NCBI GenBank assembly: GCA_963772975.1
Contig: CAVYZH010000011.1
Span: 372,001-436,000 of the forward strand
Length of the DNA stretch: 64,000 nucleotides
Reading direction: 5' to 3'
Source: AC-32 sp963772975
GTDB lineage: Bacteria > Actinomycetota > Thermoleophilia > Gaiellales > Gaiellaceae
Notes under the pieces: generated by a model
The model's input: only the letters and a program-made list of their open reading frames with translations
What the model was told of the DNA's origin: nothing
Databases searched by the model: none
Program-made: the position numbers and the translations under genes
Shown here: in pieces, positions 33,143-41,378 of the stretch
Layout: every line of letters starts with the position of its first letter
Position numbering within the stretch: position 1 is the first letter of the stretch

Positions 33143-33343
33143 CTAGGCGGGCTTCACGAGCCGCCGTGCGAAGCGCACGACGCCGTAGCCGGCCGCCCCG
33201 GCCGCAGCCGTGGCGAGCGCGAGCAGATTGGTCGTGACGCACGTCCGGCAGGCGTTACAGCAGACGACGGCGGTAGGCGCGTTCTCGCCGTACTTCCCAA
33301 CGACCTGCGCGGCCCTGCCTGTCCAGATCTGCTTCACGCTCAC
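33143..33343 (-). CDS. Small Cys-containing membrane protein (66 aa)
   Basis: GTG-initiated frame with VVCCNACRTCVTTNLLAL: four Cys in a short span next to a single hydrophobic helix (LLALATAAAGAAGYGVV) and a basic end. It lies divergently beside the SOS promoter of imuB, 28 bp from the -35. Unrecognised; moderate support because it fills the gap and has a plausible membrane topology. Confidence 0.5.
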   Translation of the reverse strand: MSVKQIWTGRAAQVVGKYGENAPTAVVCCNACRTCVTTNLLALATAAAGAAGYGVVRFARRLVKPA

Positions 33344-33370
33344 AGTGTAGGTCTAGGTCGACGTTCTCAC

Positions 33371-33408
33371 TTGACAGGGGAACATGTGTTCGTGTAGAAC
33401 ATACGTTC
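33371..33408 (+). promoter_or_regulatory. SOS promoter with two LexA boxes upstream of imuB
   Basis: GAACATGTGTTC (33380-33391) and GAACATACGTTC (33397-33408) both match the Gram-positive LexA consensus GAAC-N4-GTTC. TTGACA (33371-33376) lies just before the first, and TAGAAC at 18-bp spacing (33395-33400) overlaps the second, so LexA bound here would block polymerase. The imuB ATG follows 3 bp later, implying a leaderless message. Confidence 0.88.
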
Positions 33409-33410
33409 CC

Positions 33411-34595
33411 ATGATCGCCTGCCTCGTCATCCCCGGGTTCGAGCTGCGCGTCGCGCTGCGGGAGCGGCCTCGGCTGCAGCTCGCGCCGGCCGCGCTCTCG
33501 CCGGAGCCGGGGGCTGAGGCGCTGCTCGGGCCGGTGACCGCCGTCGCCGAGACCGCGGGCGTCAAGCCGGGGATGCGCCTGGGCGAGGCGCTGGCGACGT
33601 GCCCATCGCTACAGCTCGTCGATCCCGATCCCGCGGCCGCCGAGGAGGCGTGGGAGGGAATCGTCCGCGCGCTCGAGGATGCGGGCTTCTCGGTCGACTC
33701 GGCTGCGCCGGGGTGCGCGTACTTCGAGACCCACGGGGTCGAGCGGCTCTACGGCGGGCTCGAGCCGGCGCTGAAGCGGGCGTTGCAGGCGGCGGGGGCC
33801 GGCTGGGACGCGCGCGTGGGCGCGGCTACGCGGAAGTTCACCGCACTGGCCGCGGCGAACGTCGCGCGCTCGGGGCAGGCGCTGGTCGTCTCCGACGAGC
33901 GGACGCAGGAGTTCCTAGCGCCGCTGCCGATCGACCTGCTCGCGCTCGGGGCGCAGCGGCAGGAGGAGCTGAAGGAGCTTGGGGTCAAGAGGCTTGGCGA
34001 GCTTGCCGGGCTTCCGGGTGGCGCCGTGGCCGAACGACTGGGGCCGGACGGCCGGCGCGCCTGGGGCCTGGCGAGAGGCGGCTCGAAGCGACGCGTACGC
34101 GGGCGCAGGCCCCCTGCGGAGCTGGTCGAGTCGCTCGAGTTTCCGGAGGCGGTCGGCAACGAGCTCACGCTGCGGCGCTCGCTCGGGGTGCTCGTCGACC
34201 GGCTGCTCGCCCGGCAAGAACGCGGTGGACGGGCCCTGCGCAAGCTCGCGCTTGCCGGGCGCCTGGTCGGCGGCGGCTCGTGGCGGCGGACGGTGACGCT
34301 TCGCGACGCCACCGCCGATCCCGCCCGCCTGCGCTCTGCGCTGGGGCCCAAGCTGTCCGAGCTGCCTGCCCCCGCCGTGATGCTGCGGCTGGAGGCGCTC
34401 GTGCTCGCGGAGTCGGTCGGGAACCAGCTCGAGCTCGTCCGGCCCGAGGGCGACGAGCTGCGCGCGCACCTGAGCGAGGGCCTGCGCCAGGTCCGCGCCG
34501 GAACCGGCTCGGGATCTGTCTGCACCGTCGTCGAGGTCGCACCGTGGTCGCGCCTGCCGGAGCAGCGAGCCCTGCTGGTTCCGCGCGACGACTAA
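33411..34595 (+). CDS. imuB: ImuB, catalytically degenerate Y-family polymerase homologue
   Basis: 394 residues of Y-family polymerase architecture, but the N-terminal DxD of active enzymes is replaced by MIACLVIPGFELRVAL and the usual SxDE site by SAAPGCAYFETHGVERLYG. That is typical of ImuB, which acts as an adaptor between the beta clamp and DnaE2 in damage-induced mutagenesis. The helix-hairpin-helix region (LKELGVKRLGELAGLPGGAV) and little-finger part are present. Controlled by the two LexA boxes. No imuA' is found beside it. Confidence 0.9.
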   Translation: MIACLVIPGFELRVALRERPRLQLAPAALSPEPGAEALLGPVTAVAETAGVKPGMRLGEALATCPSLQLVDPDPAAAEEAWEGIVRALEDAGFSVDSAAPGCAYFETHGVERLYGGLEPALKRALQAAGAGWDARVGAATRKFTALAAANVARSGQALVVSDERTQEFLAPLPIDLLALGAQRQEELKELGVKRLGELAGLPGGAVAERLGPDGRRAWGLARGGSKRRVRGRRPPAELVESLEFPEAVGNELTLRRSLGVLVDRLLARQERGGRALRKLALAGRLVGGGSWRRTVTLRDATADPARLRSALGPKLSELPAPAVMLRLEALVLAESVGNQLELVRPEGDELRAHLSEGLRQVRAGTGSGSVCTVVEVAPWSRLPEQRALLVPRDD

Positions 34596-34599
34596 GGCG

Positions 34600-34713
34600 T
34601 CGCTTGCGATGCCGACCAGAGGAGGCGTGCTGGCTTCGCCAGGGCGCCGTTTTGCATCGCTTGCGATGCCGACCAGAGGAGGCGTGCTGGCTTCGCCAGC
34701 GCGCCGTTTGAAC
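34600..34713 (-). repeat. 57-bp tandem direct repeat (two units), dispersed family 2
   Basis: Units 34600-34656 and 34657-34713 differ only in a few positions (CCAGGGCG versus CCAGCGCG and the ends). Each contains the palindrome GCATCGC-TT-GCGATGC at its junction and CTGGC-TTC-GCCAG. Related single copies lie at 49619-49669 (minus) and 60656-60699 (plus). The 57-bp period is a multiple of three, so the stretch is open in frame with the next gene. Confidence 0.85.
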
Positions 34714-34719
34714 GCACCC

Positions 34720-34938
34720 GTGGTCGTGCGCGTGGAAGCGCATGTCGACGGTTCGCCGAGGCGCGTGAACCGCTCGCCAGTCGCACTGGTGCGGGAGGAG
34801 TGGCGCGTGGTCGACCGCTGGTGGACCGAGGAGCCGGTCAGCCGCCGCTACTTCGACGTCGTGCTCGCGGGCGGCGAGCGCGCGGTCGTGTTCCACGACG
34901 AGGAGGTGGGCCGCTGGTTCAGCCAGCGGGGGACGTGA
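34720..34938 (+). CDS. Small protein of the imuB-dnaE2 cassette (DUF6504-like)
   Basis: 72 residues from GTG 34720: RVNRSPVALVREEWRVVDRWW and SRRYFDVVLAGGERAVVFHDEE. Small proteins of this kind, recalled as DUF6504, accompany imuB and dnaE2 in actinobacteria; function unknown. ATGs at 34609 and 34666 would add two 19-residue repeats encoded by the tandem repeat; I regard these as repeat-derived and not part of the family domain, but they could be translated. Confidence 0.7.
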   Translation: MVVRVEAHVDGSPRRVNRSPVALVREEWRVVDRWWTEEPVSRRYFDVVLAGGERAVVFHDEEVGRWFSQRGT

Positions 34939-34946
34939 GCCCTCCT

Positions 34947-35729
34947 TCAGGCCCGCAGGCGCTGGAGGAAGCCGGCGGGCGGTGCGTGCAGGTTGAGGCA
35001 GCGGATCGGCTCGAGCTCTGCAGGGCAGAAGCCGTGGACCGCGTTCGGCGGCGCCGCGACGAAGGTCCCGGGCCCAGCGACGCGCGGCTCGTCGCCGACA
35101 AGGAACTCGACCTCGCCCTCGAGGACGTAGAAGGCGTCGGCGTGGTCCGCGTGGGAGTGCGGGTCGACGCCCTCGAACTCCGGCTGGAAAGTCATGTCGA
35201 TCGCGGTCAGCTGCGGCAGGTCGCAGAGGACCCGATGCGTGCTGACGGCGCTCTCGAGTGTCTCGGCCTCGTCGGGCCGGGTGAAGACGGCGTCGGCGAA
35301 CGGGCGACCGCCGTCGGGCGGCGGGTCGTGCTGGTCGAAGTCGTCGATCAGGCCGCGGATGTGGTCGCCGAAGCGCGACGACGGCACGTGCAGGTTGAGG
35401 AAGACCACGGGCTCGGTGCTCGCGTTGCGGAACGTGTGCAGCGTGTTCGGCGGCGCGGCCGCGAATATGCCGGGCAGCGCCGTCACCACTTCCCGCTCGG
35501 CCCCGAGGGTCAGCTCGAGCTCGCCCTCGAGCACGTAGAAAGCGTCGGTGTGGTGATGGTGGACGTGCTGCTCGGGCCCGTCCTCGCCGGCTGCGTAGCG
35601 GAACCACGTCAGAATCAGCTCGTCGAGCTCGCCGAGGATGCGGAGCGTCTTCTCCGGCCGGTCGGCGACGACCTCGCCCTCGCCGGTCGGGGTTAGGAGC
35701 GGTCGCTGATCGTCGAGCTGCACGCCCAC
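34947..35729 (-). CDS. Bicupin protein
   Basis: 260 residues with two cupin modules: EQHVHHHHTDAFYVLEGELEL then PGIFAAAPPNTLHTFRN, and DPHSHADHADAFYVLEGEVEF then PGTFVAAPPNAVHGFCP. Both have full His sets, so two metal sites are likely. Resembles quercetinase/pirin-like dioxygenases in layout, substrate unknown. It is inserted in reverse orientation between the imuB and dnaE2 genes and its GTG start region overlaps the dnaE2 start by about 24 bp (GTG 35723 is an alternative). Confidence 0.85.
   Translation of the reverse strand: MGVQLDDQRPLLTPTGEGEVVADRPEKTLRILGELDELILTWFRYAAGEDGPEQHVHHHHTDAFYVLEGELELTLGAEREVVTALPGIFAAAPPNTLHTFRNASTEPVVFLNLHVPSSRFGDHIRGLIDDFDQHDPPPDGGRPFADAVFTRPDEAETLESAVSTHRVLCDLPQLTAIDMTFQPEFEGVDPHSHADHADAFYVLEGEVEFLVGDEPRVAGPGTFVAAPPNAVHGFCPAELEPIRCLNLHAPPAGFLQRLRA
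35695..35699 (+). promoter_or_regulatory. Ribosome-binding site that fixes a CTG start for dnaE2
   Basis: AGGAG ends 6 nt before CTG 35706. It lies immediately after an in-frame TAG (35694-35696), so translation cannot begin further upstream. Confidence 0.65.
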
Positions 35730-38700
35730 TCAGCGTATTCGTTCCTGGACGGCGCCTCGCTGCCGGAGGAGCTGGCGGCGCGCGCGGCCGAGCTCGGTTA
35801 CGAAGCGCTCGCGCTGACCGACCACGACGGGGTCTACGGCTCGCTCGAGTTCGCGCACGCGGCGAGGGCGTTCGGCGTGCGGCCGATCACCGGCGCCGAG
35901 GTGACGCTGACGGACGGCTCGCACGTGACGCTGCTCGTCGAGTCGGCGACTGGCTACGCGAATCTCTGCCGGCTGCTGACCGCCGCGCACGCGCACACGC
36001 GTGCTCGGCTGGCCGAGCCCTCGCCGCCGTCGCTTGACGCCGCGCTCGTAGCCGAGCTGAACGAGGGCCTCGTCTGCCTCTCCGGCTGCGCACGGCATGG
36101 GCTCGCGACGCGGAGCCCGAACGGCGCGGCGGTGCTGGCGAGGTCGTTCGGGCGCGAGCGCTTCTTCGTCGAGCTGCAACGCCCGTACGAGCGAGGAGAC
36201 GCCCGCAGGCTCGCCGCGCTGCGCGACCTCGCGGGGGGGCTCGGCGTCCAAACGGTCGCGACCGGTGACGCGCACGCGCACCATCCACGCCGGGCCGCGC
36301 TCCAGGACGTTCTCGTCGCGATCCGCTGCCGCACCTCGCTCGACGGCTGCGAGCCGGAGCGGCGCGGCAACCACGAGAGCGTGCTCCTCGAGCCTGCGGA
36401 GTGGAAGGAGCGTTTCCCACACGACCGTGGCGCGGTGGCCCGCACGGCCGAGCTCGCCGAGCGGCTCGAGTTCGACCTGACCGAGGACCTCGGCTACCGC
36501 TATCCAGACTTCTCCGACACCGGCGAGCCGGCGATCCGGCAGCTCGCGCGCGTCTGCGGGCGCGCCTTCGAGGAGCGCTACGGCGACGCGAACGGCCACA
36601 AGCGCCGCGCGCGCCGGCGGCTCGACGACGAGCTGAAGCTGATCGACGAGCTCGGCCTCGCCGGGTTCTTCCTGCTCCACTGGGAGGTGCTCGAGCTCGC
36701 GCGCGGGTGCGCCGTCGAGGTGCGCGGCGGCTCGGTCGCGCGCAACGTCCTGCCGCCGGGCCGCGGGCGCGGCAGCTCGGTCGGCTCGATCGTCTGCTAC
36801 CTGACCGGCCTTTCGCACGTCGACCCGGTGCGTGCCGGGCTGTCGCTCGGCCGTTTCATCAACAGCGAGCTCACCTCGGTGCCCGACATCGACCTGGACT
36901 TCCCGCGCGACATCCGCGAGAAGCTGATCGTCGCGGTCTGCGAACGCTACGGACGCGAGCACTCGGCGCTCGTCGCGAGCTTCTCGACCTACCACGCGCG
37001 CGGGGCGATCCGCGACGTGGGAAAGGCGCTCGGCCTGCCGTTCGGCGAGCTGGAGCGGCTCGCGCGCCTGACCGATGGCGACCCCTACCGCGTCGGCGAG
37101 GAGCTGGCGAAGCTGCCGGATGCCGACGCCAAGCGCGCTTCTCCGCGCTGGCGCGCGTTCGCGCAGCTCTGTGGCGAGATCGGCGGCCTGCCGCGGCATA
37201 TCTCGCAGCACCCGGGCGGGATGGTGATCTCGACGCGGCCGCTGGTCGAGCTCGTGCCGGTGCAGCCCGCGGCGATGGAAGGACGGCAGCTCTGCCAGTG
37301 GGACAAGGACTCGTGTGCGGACGCCGGCTTCCTGAAGATCGACCTGCTCGGGCTCGGGATGCTCTCGGCGGTCGAGGATTGCGTCGAGCAGATCGCCATC
37401 GAGCACGGGACCACTGTCGACCTTTCGCGCATCGAGCTCGACGACGAGGCGGTCTATGCCGAGATCCAGGCAGCGGACACCGTCGGCGTCTTTCAGATCG
37501 AGAGCCGGGCACAGATGCAGTCGCTGTTGCAGACGCGGCCGGAGAACCTGGACGACCTCACGATCCAGGTCGCGCTGGTGCGGCCGGGCCCGATTCAGGG
37601 CGGCGCCATCCATCCGTTCATCGCCAACCGCCAGCGGCTGCGCGAGGACCCGGCGTTCGTGCCGCCGAGCGACCACCCGCTGCTGGATGAGCCGTTGCGC
37701 GAGACGCTCGGGGTGATCGTCTTCCAGGACCAGGTGCTCGCGGTCGCGACGGCGCTGGCCGGATTCTCGATCGGCGAGGCCGAGGGCCTACGACGGGCGA
37801 TGAGCCGGAAGCGCTCGCTCGAGGCGATCGAGGCTTTCCGCGGCCGCTTCGTCGAGGGCGCGGGGGCACAGGGCGTGAGCCGGGAGGTCGCGGACGCGGT
37901 CTTCGACAAGCTCGTCGGCTTCTCGGGCTTCGGCTTCCCGAAGTCGCACGCGGCCGCGTTCGGGCTGCTCGCGTACCAGTCGGCGTGGCTGCGGCACCAC
38001 TATCCGGCCGAGTTCCTGTGCGCGCTCCTGAACGCACAACCGATGGGGTTCTATCCGCCGGCCTCGCTGGTGCGGGACGCGCAGCGGCGAGGGGTGGAGG
38101 TGCGGTCGCCGGACGTGAACCTGAGCCCGGCGCGCTGCGCACTCGAAGGCGAGGCGGTTCGGGTCGGGCTCTCGTACGTGCGCTCGCTCGGCGACGAGGA
38201 GGCGGCGGCGGTGGCCGGCGAGCGCGAGCGGGGAGGTCCGTTCGCGGGTGTTCGAGAGCTCGCGCAGCGGACCGGGCTCGATCGCCCGCGGCTCGAGGCA
38301 CTCGTGGCCTCGGGTGCCTGCGATGTGTTCGGCCGGCGTCGGGCGCTGCTCTGGGAGCTCGGCTTCACGCCGCGCGCGCAGACGGTTCCCGGGAGCGGGG
38401 GCGAGGAGAGCCAGCTGGCGCTGCCGCTCGACCCGACGGCCGTGACTCCCGCCCTGCGCGAGCACTCGCCTTGGGAGCGGATGCTCGCCGATTACCGGAC
38501 GACGAGCCTGTCGGTGGGCGTGCACCCGCTGACGCTGCTGCGCCCGCACCTGCCCGAAGGGACACTCTCGAGCCTCGAGCTGGAGGAGGCGCGCGCGGGA
38601 AGCTCGGTGGCCGTGGCCGGGATGGCCGTCGCGCGGCAGCGGCCGGCAACAGCAAACGGCGTCGTCTTCATGCTGCTTGAGGACGAGCACGGGCAGGTGA

Positions 38701-38915
38701 ACCTGATCGTCCCGCCACGGGTGTACGAGCGCTTCCGGCCGCTCGTGCGATCCGAGCCGCTGCTGCTCGCGCGCGGCCGCTTCGAGCGGGTCGACCGAAA
38801 CCGCAACGTGCTCGTGCACGAGCTCGAGTCACTCGGCCCGCTTGCCCGCCGCTGCGCCGACGAAGCCGACGTCTTCGGCTCGCTGCCAGCCGCCCACCAC
38901 TTCGGCCACCGCTAG
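35706..38915 (+). CDS. dnaE2: Error-prone DNA polymerase DnaE2, CTG start
   Basis: C-family polymerase alpha subunit for SOS mutagenesis, 1069 residues from CTG 35706. The N-terminal PHP domain begins IVELHAHSAYSFLDGAS, with TDHDGVYG soon after; the first ATG/GTG/TTG in frame (GTG 35877) would remove this domain's core. Palm Asp residues are in PDIDLDFPRDIR and FLKIDLLGLGML; the late OB-fold reads VNLIVPPRVYERFRP. No LexA box is visible upstream of it, so SOS control may depend on read-through from imuB across the reversed bicupin gene. Confidence 0.92.
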   Translation: MIVELHAHSAYSFLDGASLPEELAARAAELGYEALALTDHDGVYGSLEFAHAARAFGVRPITGAEVTLTDGSHVTLLVESATGYANLCRLLTAAHAHTRARLAEPSPPSLDAALVAELNEGLVCLSGCARHGLATRSPNGAAVLARSFGRERFFVELQRPYERGDARRLAALRDLAGGLGVQTVATGDAHAHHPRRAALQDVLVAIRCRTSLDGCEPERRGNHESVLLEPAEWKERFPHDRGAVARTAELAERLEFDLTEDLGYRYPDFSDTGEPAIRQLARVCGRAFEERYGDANGHKRRARRRLDDELKLIDELGLAGFFLLHWEVLELARGCAVEVRGGSVARNVLPPGRGRGSSVGSIVCYLTGLSHVDPVRAGLSLGRFINSELTSVPDIDLDFPRDIREKLIVAVCERYGREHSALVASFSTYHARGAIRDVGKALGLPFGELERLARLTDGDPYRVGEELAKLPDADAKRASPRWRAFAQLCGEIGGLPRHISQHPGGMVISTRPLVELVPVQPAAMEGRQLCQWDKDSCADAGFLKIDLLGLGMLSAVEDCVEQIAIEHGTTVDLSRIELDDEAVYAEIQAADTVGVFQIESRAQMQSLLQTRPENLDDLTIQVALVRPGPIQGGAIHPFIANRQRLREDPAFVPPSDHPLLDEPLRETLGVIVFQDQVLAVATALAGFSIGEAEGLRRAMSRKRSLEAIEAFRGRFVEGAGAQGVSREVADAVFDKLVGFSGFGFPKSHAAAFGLLAYQSAWLRHHYPAEFLCALLNAQPMGFYPPASLVRDAQRRGVEVRSPDVNLSPARCALEGEAVRVGLSYVRSLGDEEAAAVAGERERGGPFAGVRELAQRTGLDRPRLEALVASGACDVFGRRRALLWELGFTPRAQTVPGSGGEESQLALPLDPTAVTPALREHSPWERMLADYRTTSLSVGVHPLTLLRPHLPEGTLSSLELEEARAGSSVAVAGMAVARQRPATANGVVFMLLEDEHGQVNLIVPPRVYERFRPLVRSEPLLLARGRFERVDRNRNVLVHELESLGPLARRCADEADVFGSLPAAHHFGHR

Positions 38916-38932
38916 TCCGTCCAAACCCATAC

Positions 38933-38951
38933 CCCCACCCTCAGGGTGGGG
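38933..38951 (+). terminator. Terminator hairpin after dnaE2
   Basis: CCCCACCC-TCA-GGGTGGGG, an 8-bp perfect stem with a 3-nt loop, 17 bp after the dnaE2 stop. Confidence 0.65.
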
Positions 38952-38975
38952 CTGAAACCCGCCTCCCTCGAGGTC

Positions 38976-39038
38976 GACGGTACCCGGTTTCGGCGCACCG
39001 GTCTGTGACAGTTTCGTGCCGAATCTGCGTCGATTTCT
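38976..39038 (+). repeat. Dispersed intergenic repeat family 1, copy D
   Basis: GACGGTACCC...TCTGTGACAGTTTCGTGCCG and AATCTGCGTCGATTTCT; aligns over its length with the minus-strand copy at 3841-3903 and shares the TGTGAC...CGTGCCG core with copies at 13444 and 46389. It lies upstream of the GH15 gene. Confidence 0.6.
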
Positions 39039-39087
39039 CCGCGGGCCCTACCGCACCGTGACCGTGCCGACCGCCAGAATCCGGCCG

Positions 39088-40893
39088 ATGGAGCGCATCG
39101 ACGGCTACGCCCCGATTCGCGAGTACGCGCTCGTCGGCGACGGGCGGACCGCCGCCCTGATCGCCAGGGACGGTTCGGTCGACTGGCTCTGCCTGCCGAA
39201 CCTCGACTCGCCGTCCGTGTTCGCGCGGATCCTCGACGCCGAGCGTGGCGGCTCGTTCCGCCTCGAACCGACGATCGCCTTCGAGGCCGAGCGGCGCTAC
39301 CTGGAGAGCTCGAATGTGCTCGAGACCACCTTCGCGACCGCCGAGGGGCACGTGCTTGTGACCGACGCGATGACGCTGACCGACAGCAGGCGCCTCTCGC
39401 CGATGCGGGAGCTTGTGCGCAAGGTCGAGGCTCTCGGAGGGACCGTTCCCCTGCGGTGGGCTCTCGAGCCGCGCTTCGGCTTCGGCCGTGCGGAGACGCG
39501 CATCGAGCGCCGCTCGGGCCGCTGGTTCGCGCACGCCGGCGCTGACGCGCTGGTGCTCGGGGTGAGCGCCGCGCACAAGGGCGATCTTCACAGCGGCGCG
39601 ATCACCGGCGAGCTGGCGCTGGCGCCCGGCGAGAGCGCCGTCTTCTCGTTGTCTGCGGCGACGGGCGAGCCAGCCGTGATCCCCGGCCGCGAGGACGCGG
39701 AGCAGCGCCTCGAGAGCACGAAGCGCTTCTGGCGGGAGTGGTCAGGGCGCCTGCATTACGAAGGCGCGTGGCCCGAGGCCGTCACCCGCAGCGCGCTCGC
39801 ACTCAAGCTGCTGACGTTCGCACCCTCGGGGGCGATCGTCGCGGCGCCCACGACCTCGCTCCCGGAATGGATCGATGGCGGCCGCAACTGGGACTACCGC
39901 TTCACCTGGCTTCGCGATGCAAGTTTTACGCTCGATGCGCTGCTGAGGCTCGGCTATCACGACGAGGCGCAGGCCTTCTTCTGGTGGCTGATGCACGCCA
40001 CCCGCCTCACGCAGCCGCGCCTCGACGTGCTCTACCGCCTCGACGGCTCGGAGGACACGCGCGAGCGCCTGCTGCCGGAGCTGATCGGCTACCGAAGCTC
40101 ACGGCCGGTGCGGATCGGCAACGGTGCCCGCGACCAGGTGCAGCTCGACGTCTACGGGGCGGTGATGGAGGCGATCTGGCTCTACGGGCGTGCGGTCGGC
40201 CGGCTCGACGGCGACACCGGCCGAGAGGTCGGGCGCATCGCCGACTACGTGACCAAGCATTGGCGCGACAAGGACAACGGGATCTGGGAGGTGCGGGACG
40301 ACCGGACGCACTACATCCAGTCGAAGGGGCTCTGCTGGGTTGCCCTCGACCGCGCGTGCGCCCTGGGCGAGAGCGGCTTGATCCCGAATCGCAGCGAGCG
40401 CTGGCGCGCGGCGGCCGACGAGCTGAAGGCCTGGGTGAACGAACACGGCTGGGACGAGGAGCTGCAGAGCCTCGTGCGCGCGCCCGACCTGCGAGAGGTC
40501 GATGCCAGCCTGCTCATCCTTGCCGTGCTCGGGTACGAGAGCGAGCGGGTCGACGCCACGATCGCCGCGGTCGAGCGAGACCTGCGCGAGGGACCGTACG
40601 TCTACCGCTATCGCGGCGGCGACGGGCTCGCGGGCGAGGAGGGCGCGTTCCTGGCCTGTTCGTTCTGGCTCGCCAACGCATACGCGAGAACCGGCCGGCT
40701 CGACGACGCCAACGCGCTGATGGACGAGCTCGTCGGGCTCGCAAACGACGTCGGGCTCTACTCGGAGGAGATCGACCCGCGGACGGGCGAGTTCCTCGGA
40801 AACTTCCCGCAGGGCCTGACCCACCTCGCCTTGATCAACGCGGCCGTTCGGATCGCCGATGTCGAGGCCGAAGGCAAGGAGCGTGCGGCGTGA
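39088..40893 (+). CDS. GH15-family glycosidase (glucoamylase/trehalase-like)
   Basis: 601 residues: N-terminal beta-sandwich (DGYAPIREYALVGDGRTAALIARDGSVDWL) followed by an (alpha/alpha)6 barrel with SLPEWIDGGRNWDYRFTWLR and the C-terminal catalytic Glu region GLYSEEIDPRTGEFLGNFPQ. Mycobacterial relatives act as trehalases; others cleave alpha-glucans. No signal peptide, so cytosolic. ATG 39088 follows a CAGAAT hexamer at 7 nt. Overlaps the next gene by 4 bp. Confidence 0.9.
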   Translation: MERIDGYAPIREYALVGDGRTAALIARDGSVDWLCLPNLDSPSVFARILDAERGGSFRLEPTIAFEAERRYLESSNVLETTFATAEGHVLVTDAMTLTDSRRLSPMRELVRKVEALGGTVPLRWALEPRFGFGRAETRIERRSGRWFAHAGADALVLGVSAAHKGDLHSGAITGELALAPGESAVFSLSAATGEPAVIPGREDAEQRLESTKRFWREWSGRLHYEGAWPEAVTRSALALKLLTFAPSGAIVAAPTTSLPEWIDGGRNWDYRFTWLRDASFTLDALLRLGYHDEAQAFFWWLMHATRLTQPRLDVLYRLDGSEDTRERLLPELIGYRSSRPVRIGNGARDQVQLDVYGAVMEAIWLYGRAVGRLDGDTGREVGRIADYVTKHWRDKDNGIWEVRDDRTHYIQSKGLCWVALDRACALGESGLIPNRSERWRAAADELKAWVNEHGWDEELQSLVRAPDLREVDASLLILAVLGYESERVDATIAAVERDLREGPYVYRYRGGDGLAGEEGAFLACSFWLANAYARTGRLDDANALMDELVGLANDVGLYSEEIDPRTGEFLGNFPQGLTHLALINAAVRIADVEAEGKERAA

Positions 40894-41378
40894 CGGTCTC
40901 GCTCTGGGGCGCCCTCGTGGGCGGGGCGATCGGGACGATCGTGCTGACGAGCGGCCTGCGCGTCGCCCAGGAGCTCGGGGTGACGCGGATGGACATCCCG
41001 CTGCTGCTGGGCACGATCTTCACCGACGAACGCGACCGGGCGAGCGCCATCGGCTACGCGATCCATTTCGCGAACGGTCTCCTGTTCGCGCTCGCTTACT
41101 ACGGGGTCTTCCGGGCCGTGGGGCATGCCGGCTGGCTCTTCGGAGCCGCACTGGGCGTCGTCCACGCGGCACTGGCCGGCGGGATCTTGCTGACCGCGCT
41201 CCTACCCGCCGTGCACCCGAGGATGGGCACGCCCTGGACCGACGCGGCGGAGACGCCGTTGCTTGAGGCTCCCGGGTTCCTGCTCGCGAACTACGGGCGC
41301 CGGACGCTGATCTGGACGCTGGCCGGCCACATCGTCTACGGCGCGATCGTGGGCGGGTTCGCCGCCGGCCTTACCTAG
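40890..41378 (+). CDS. Multi-pass membrane protein of unknown function
   Basis: 162 residues, GTG start coupled to the GH15 gene. Four hydrophobic segments: ALVGGAIGTIVLTSGL, IGYAIHFANGLLFALAYYGVF, WLFGAALGVVHAALAGGILLTALL and TLIWTLAGHIVYGAIVGGFAAG. Conserved-looking His residues sit within membrane segments (AIHFANG, GVVHAAL, AGHIVYG). No family assigned. Confidence 0.72.
   Translation: MTVSLWGALVGGAIGTIVLTSGLRVAQELGVTRMDIPLLLGTIFTDERDRASAIGYAIHFANGLLFALAYYGVFRAVGHAGWLFGAALGVVHAALAGGILLTALLPAVHPRMGTPWTDAAETPLLEAPGFLLANYGRRTLIWTLAGHIVYGAIVGGFAAGLT

Noticed and set aside
35425..35450. GAAC...GTTC pair inside the bicupin gene considered as a LexA box for dnaE2
   Set aside because: Half-sites are 11 bp apart, not 4, and lie within coding sequence far from the start.
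35730..37676. Long minus-strand open frame opposite dnaE2
   Set aside because: Third-position GC artefact; the plus strand encodes well-conserved DnaE2 motifs over the same bases.
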